Below are positions 22,103 through 22,328 of a DNA stretch of 22,328 nt, piece after piece. The stretch lies in IMG/VR virus record IMGVR_UViG_3300008267_000437, positions 1 through 22,328 of that record. The stretch is one strand, 5' to 3'. This DNA comes from a virus. How positions within the stretch are numbered: the stretch's first letter is position 1; each line of letters begins with the position of its first letter. The notes beneath the pieces are model-generated. The model was not told where the DNA came from. It saw only the letters and a list, made by a program, of their open reading frames with translations, and did no database searches. The translations under genes were made by a program, and so were the position numbers.

Positions 22103-22328
22103 TTTTTGTTTTTTTAATATTTTTTATTATTTTTGATTAAATCATTCATTCTTATCACATATAAATATCTTCATTTAAAAAAAATCATTTAATTTTTATA
22201 AATTAAATTTTAAAAATGTGTTATTAATGTTTTCACCCTATTTACTTTTAAAAATATTTTTCATATTCTTTATCTAGAAACCAGTTAATAATAATAATTA
22301 ATTAAAATATTATATAACTAGAATAAAT
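22103..22328 (-). other. Non-coding AT-rich leader upstream of the tail tube gene
   Basis: All minus-strand frames are stopped early here and I see no gene, RNA gene or clear terminator. It is the longest non-coding stretch in the window. It holds one GATATTTATA element (22169-22160), 57 bases before the gp19 start, and several A or T runs. A promoter for the abundant tube protein is likely in this stretch, but no standard box can be named with confidence. Confidence 0.5.
22160..22169 (-). promoter_or_regulatory. GATATTTATA element upstream of gp19
   Basis: The minus strand reads GATATTTATA, identical to the element before the 74-residue gene, but here 57 bases from the start codon. If it is a promoter box, gp19 would have a leader of about 50 bases. 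Function is inferred from recurrence. Confidence 0.33.

Noticed and set aside
22103-22328. End of a sheath-like gene upstream of gp19
   Set aside because: A tail sheath gene would be expected before gp19, but all three minus-strand frames are closed in this stretch, so none enters the window.
1-22328. tRNA genes, CRISPR arrays, insertion sequences
   Set aside because: No cloverleaf-like GC-richer segment, regularly spaced direct repeats or transposase-like frame was found in the sequence; the only mobile elements supported are the homing endonuclease and the intein.

Overview
The window looks like part of a strongly AT-rich, T4-like contractile-tailed phage (myovirus). Every gene I can support lies on the minus strand, so transcription runs from high to low coordinates. 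Recognisable T4-type functions are a tail tube (gp19-like), a tape measure protein (gp29-like), a LysM-like baseplate wedge protein (gp53-like), a gp32-like single-strand DNA-binding protein, a UvsX recombinase, a phage RNase H / 5'-3' exonuclease and a gp41/DnaB-like helicase. Start codons sit in A/T-rich leaders without Shine-Dalgarno sequences, the gp32-like protein ends in a Bacteroidota-SSB-like tip (EELPF), and an OmpA-like module has a Bacteroidota-style motif. Together these suggest, but do not prove, a host in the Bacteroidota.

Layout in transcription order. 22328-22103: a 226-base non-coding leader. 22102-21614: tail tube. 21549-19969: a free-standing Vsr-like homing endonuclease whose start codon lies inside a terminator-like hairpin. 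19923-19159: a gp26/T4_baseplate-family protein in the tail-assembly-chaperone position, with a further 50 codons in another frame down to 19023. 18990-17191: tape measure. 17146-5283: a nearly gap-free baseplate block made of a 1671-residue protein with an OmpA-like module, the 107-residue gp53-like protein and a 2177-residue baseplate hub candidate. 5239-4363: two small proteins of unknown function, closed by a 36-base perfect palindrome. 4257-3382: gp32-like SSB with its own terminator. 3309-1255: uvsX and RNase H. 1258-809: an unknown gene overlapping RNase H by ATGA. 773-1: the helicase, interrupted in its Walker A motif by an intein whose beginning is visible before the window ends.

The tail genes form one assembly module: the tube polymerises on the hub around the tape measure, with the chaperone acting on the tape measure. 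The second half is a replication/recombination module. The most notable observations are the intein in the helicase P-loop, the probable +1 (or -2) frameshift making a G/GT-style chaperone pair from a gp26-family gene, the hairpin that sequesters the homing endonuclease start, a gp32 with no cysteine and a host-like C-terminal tip, a giant hub whose recognisable parts are separated by about 1600 residues, and an ATATTTAT-type element before structural genes.
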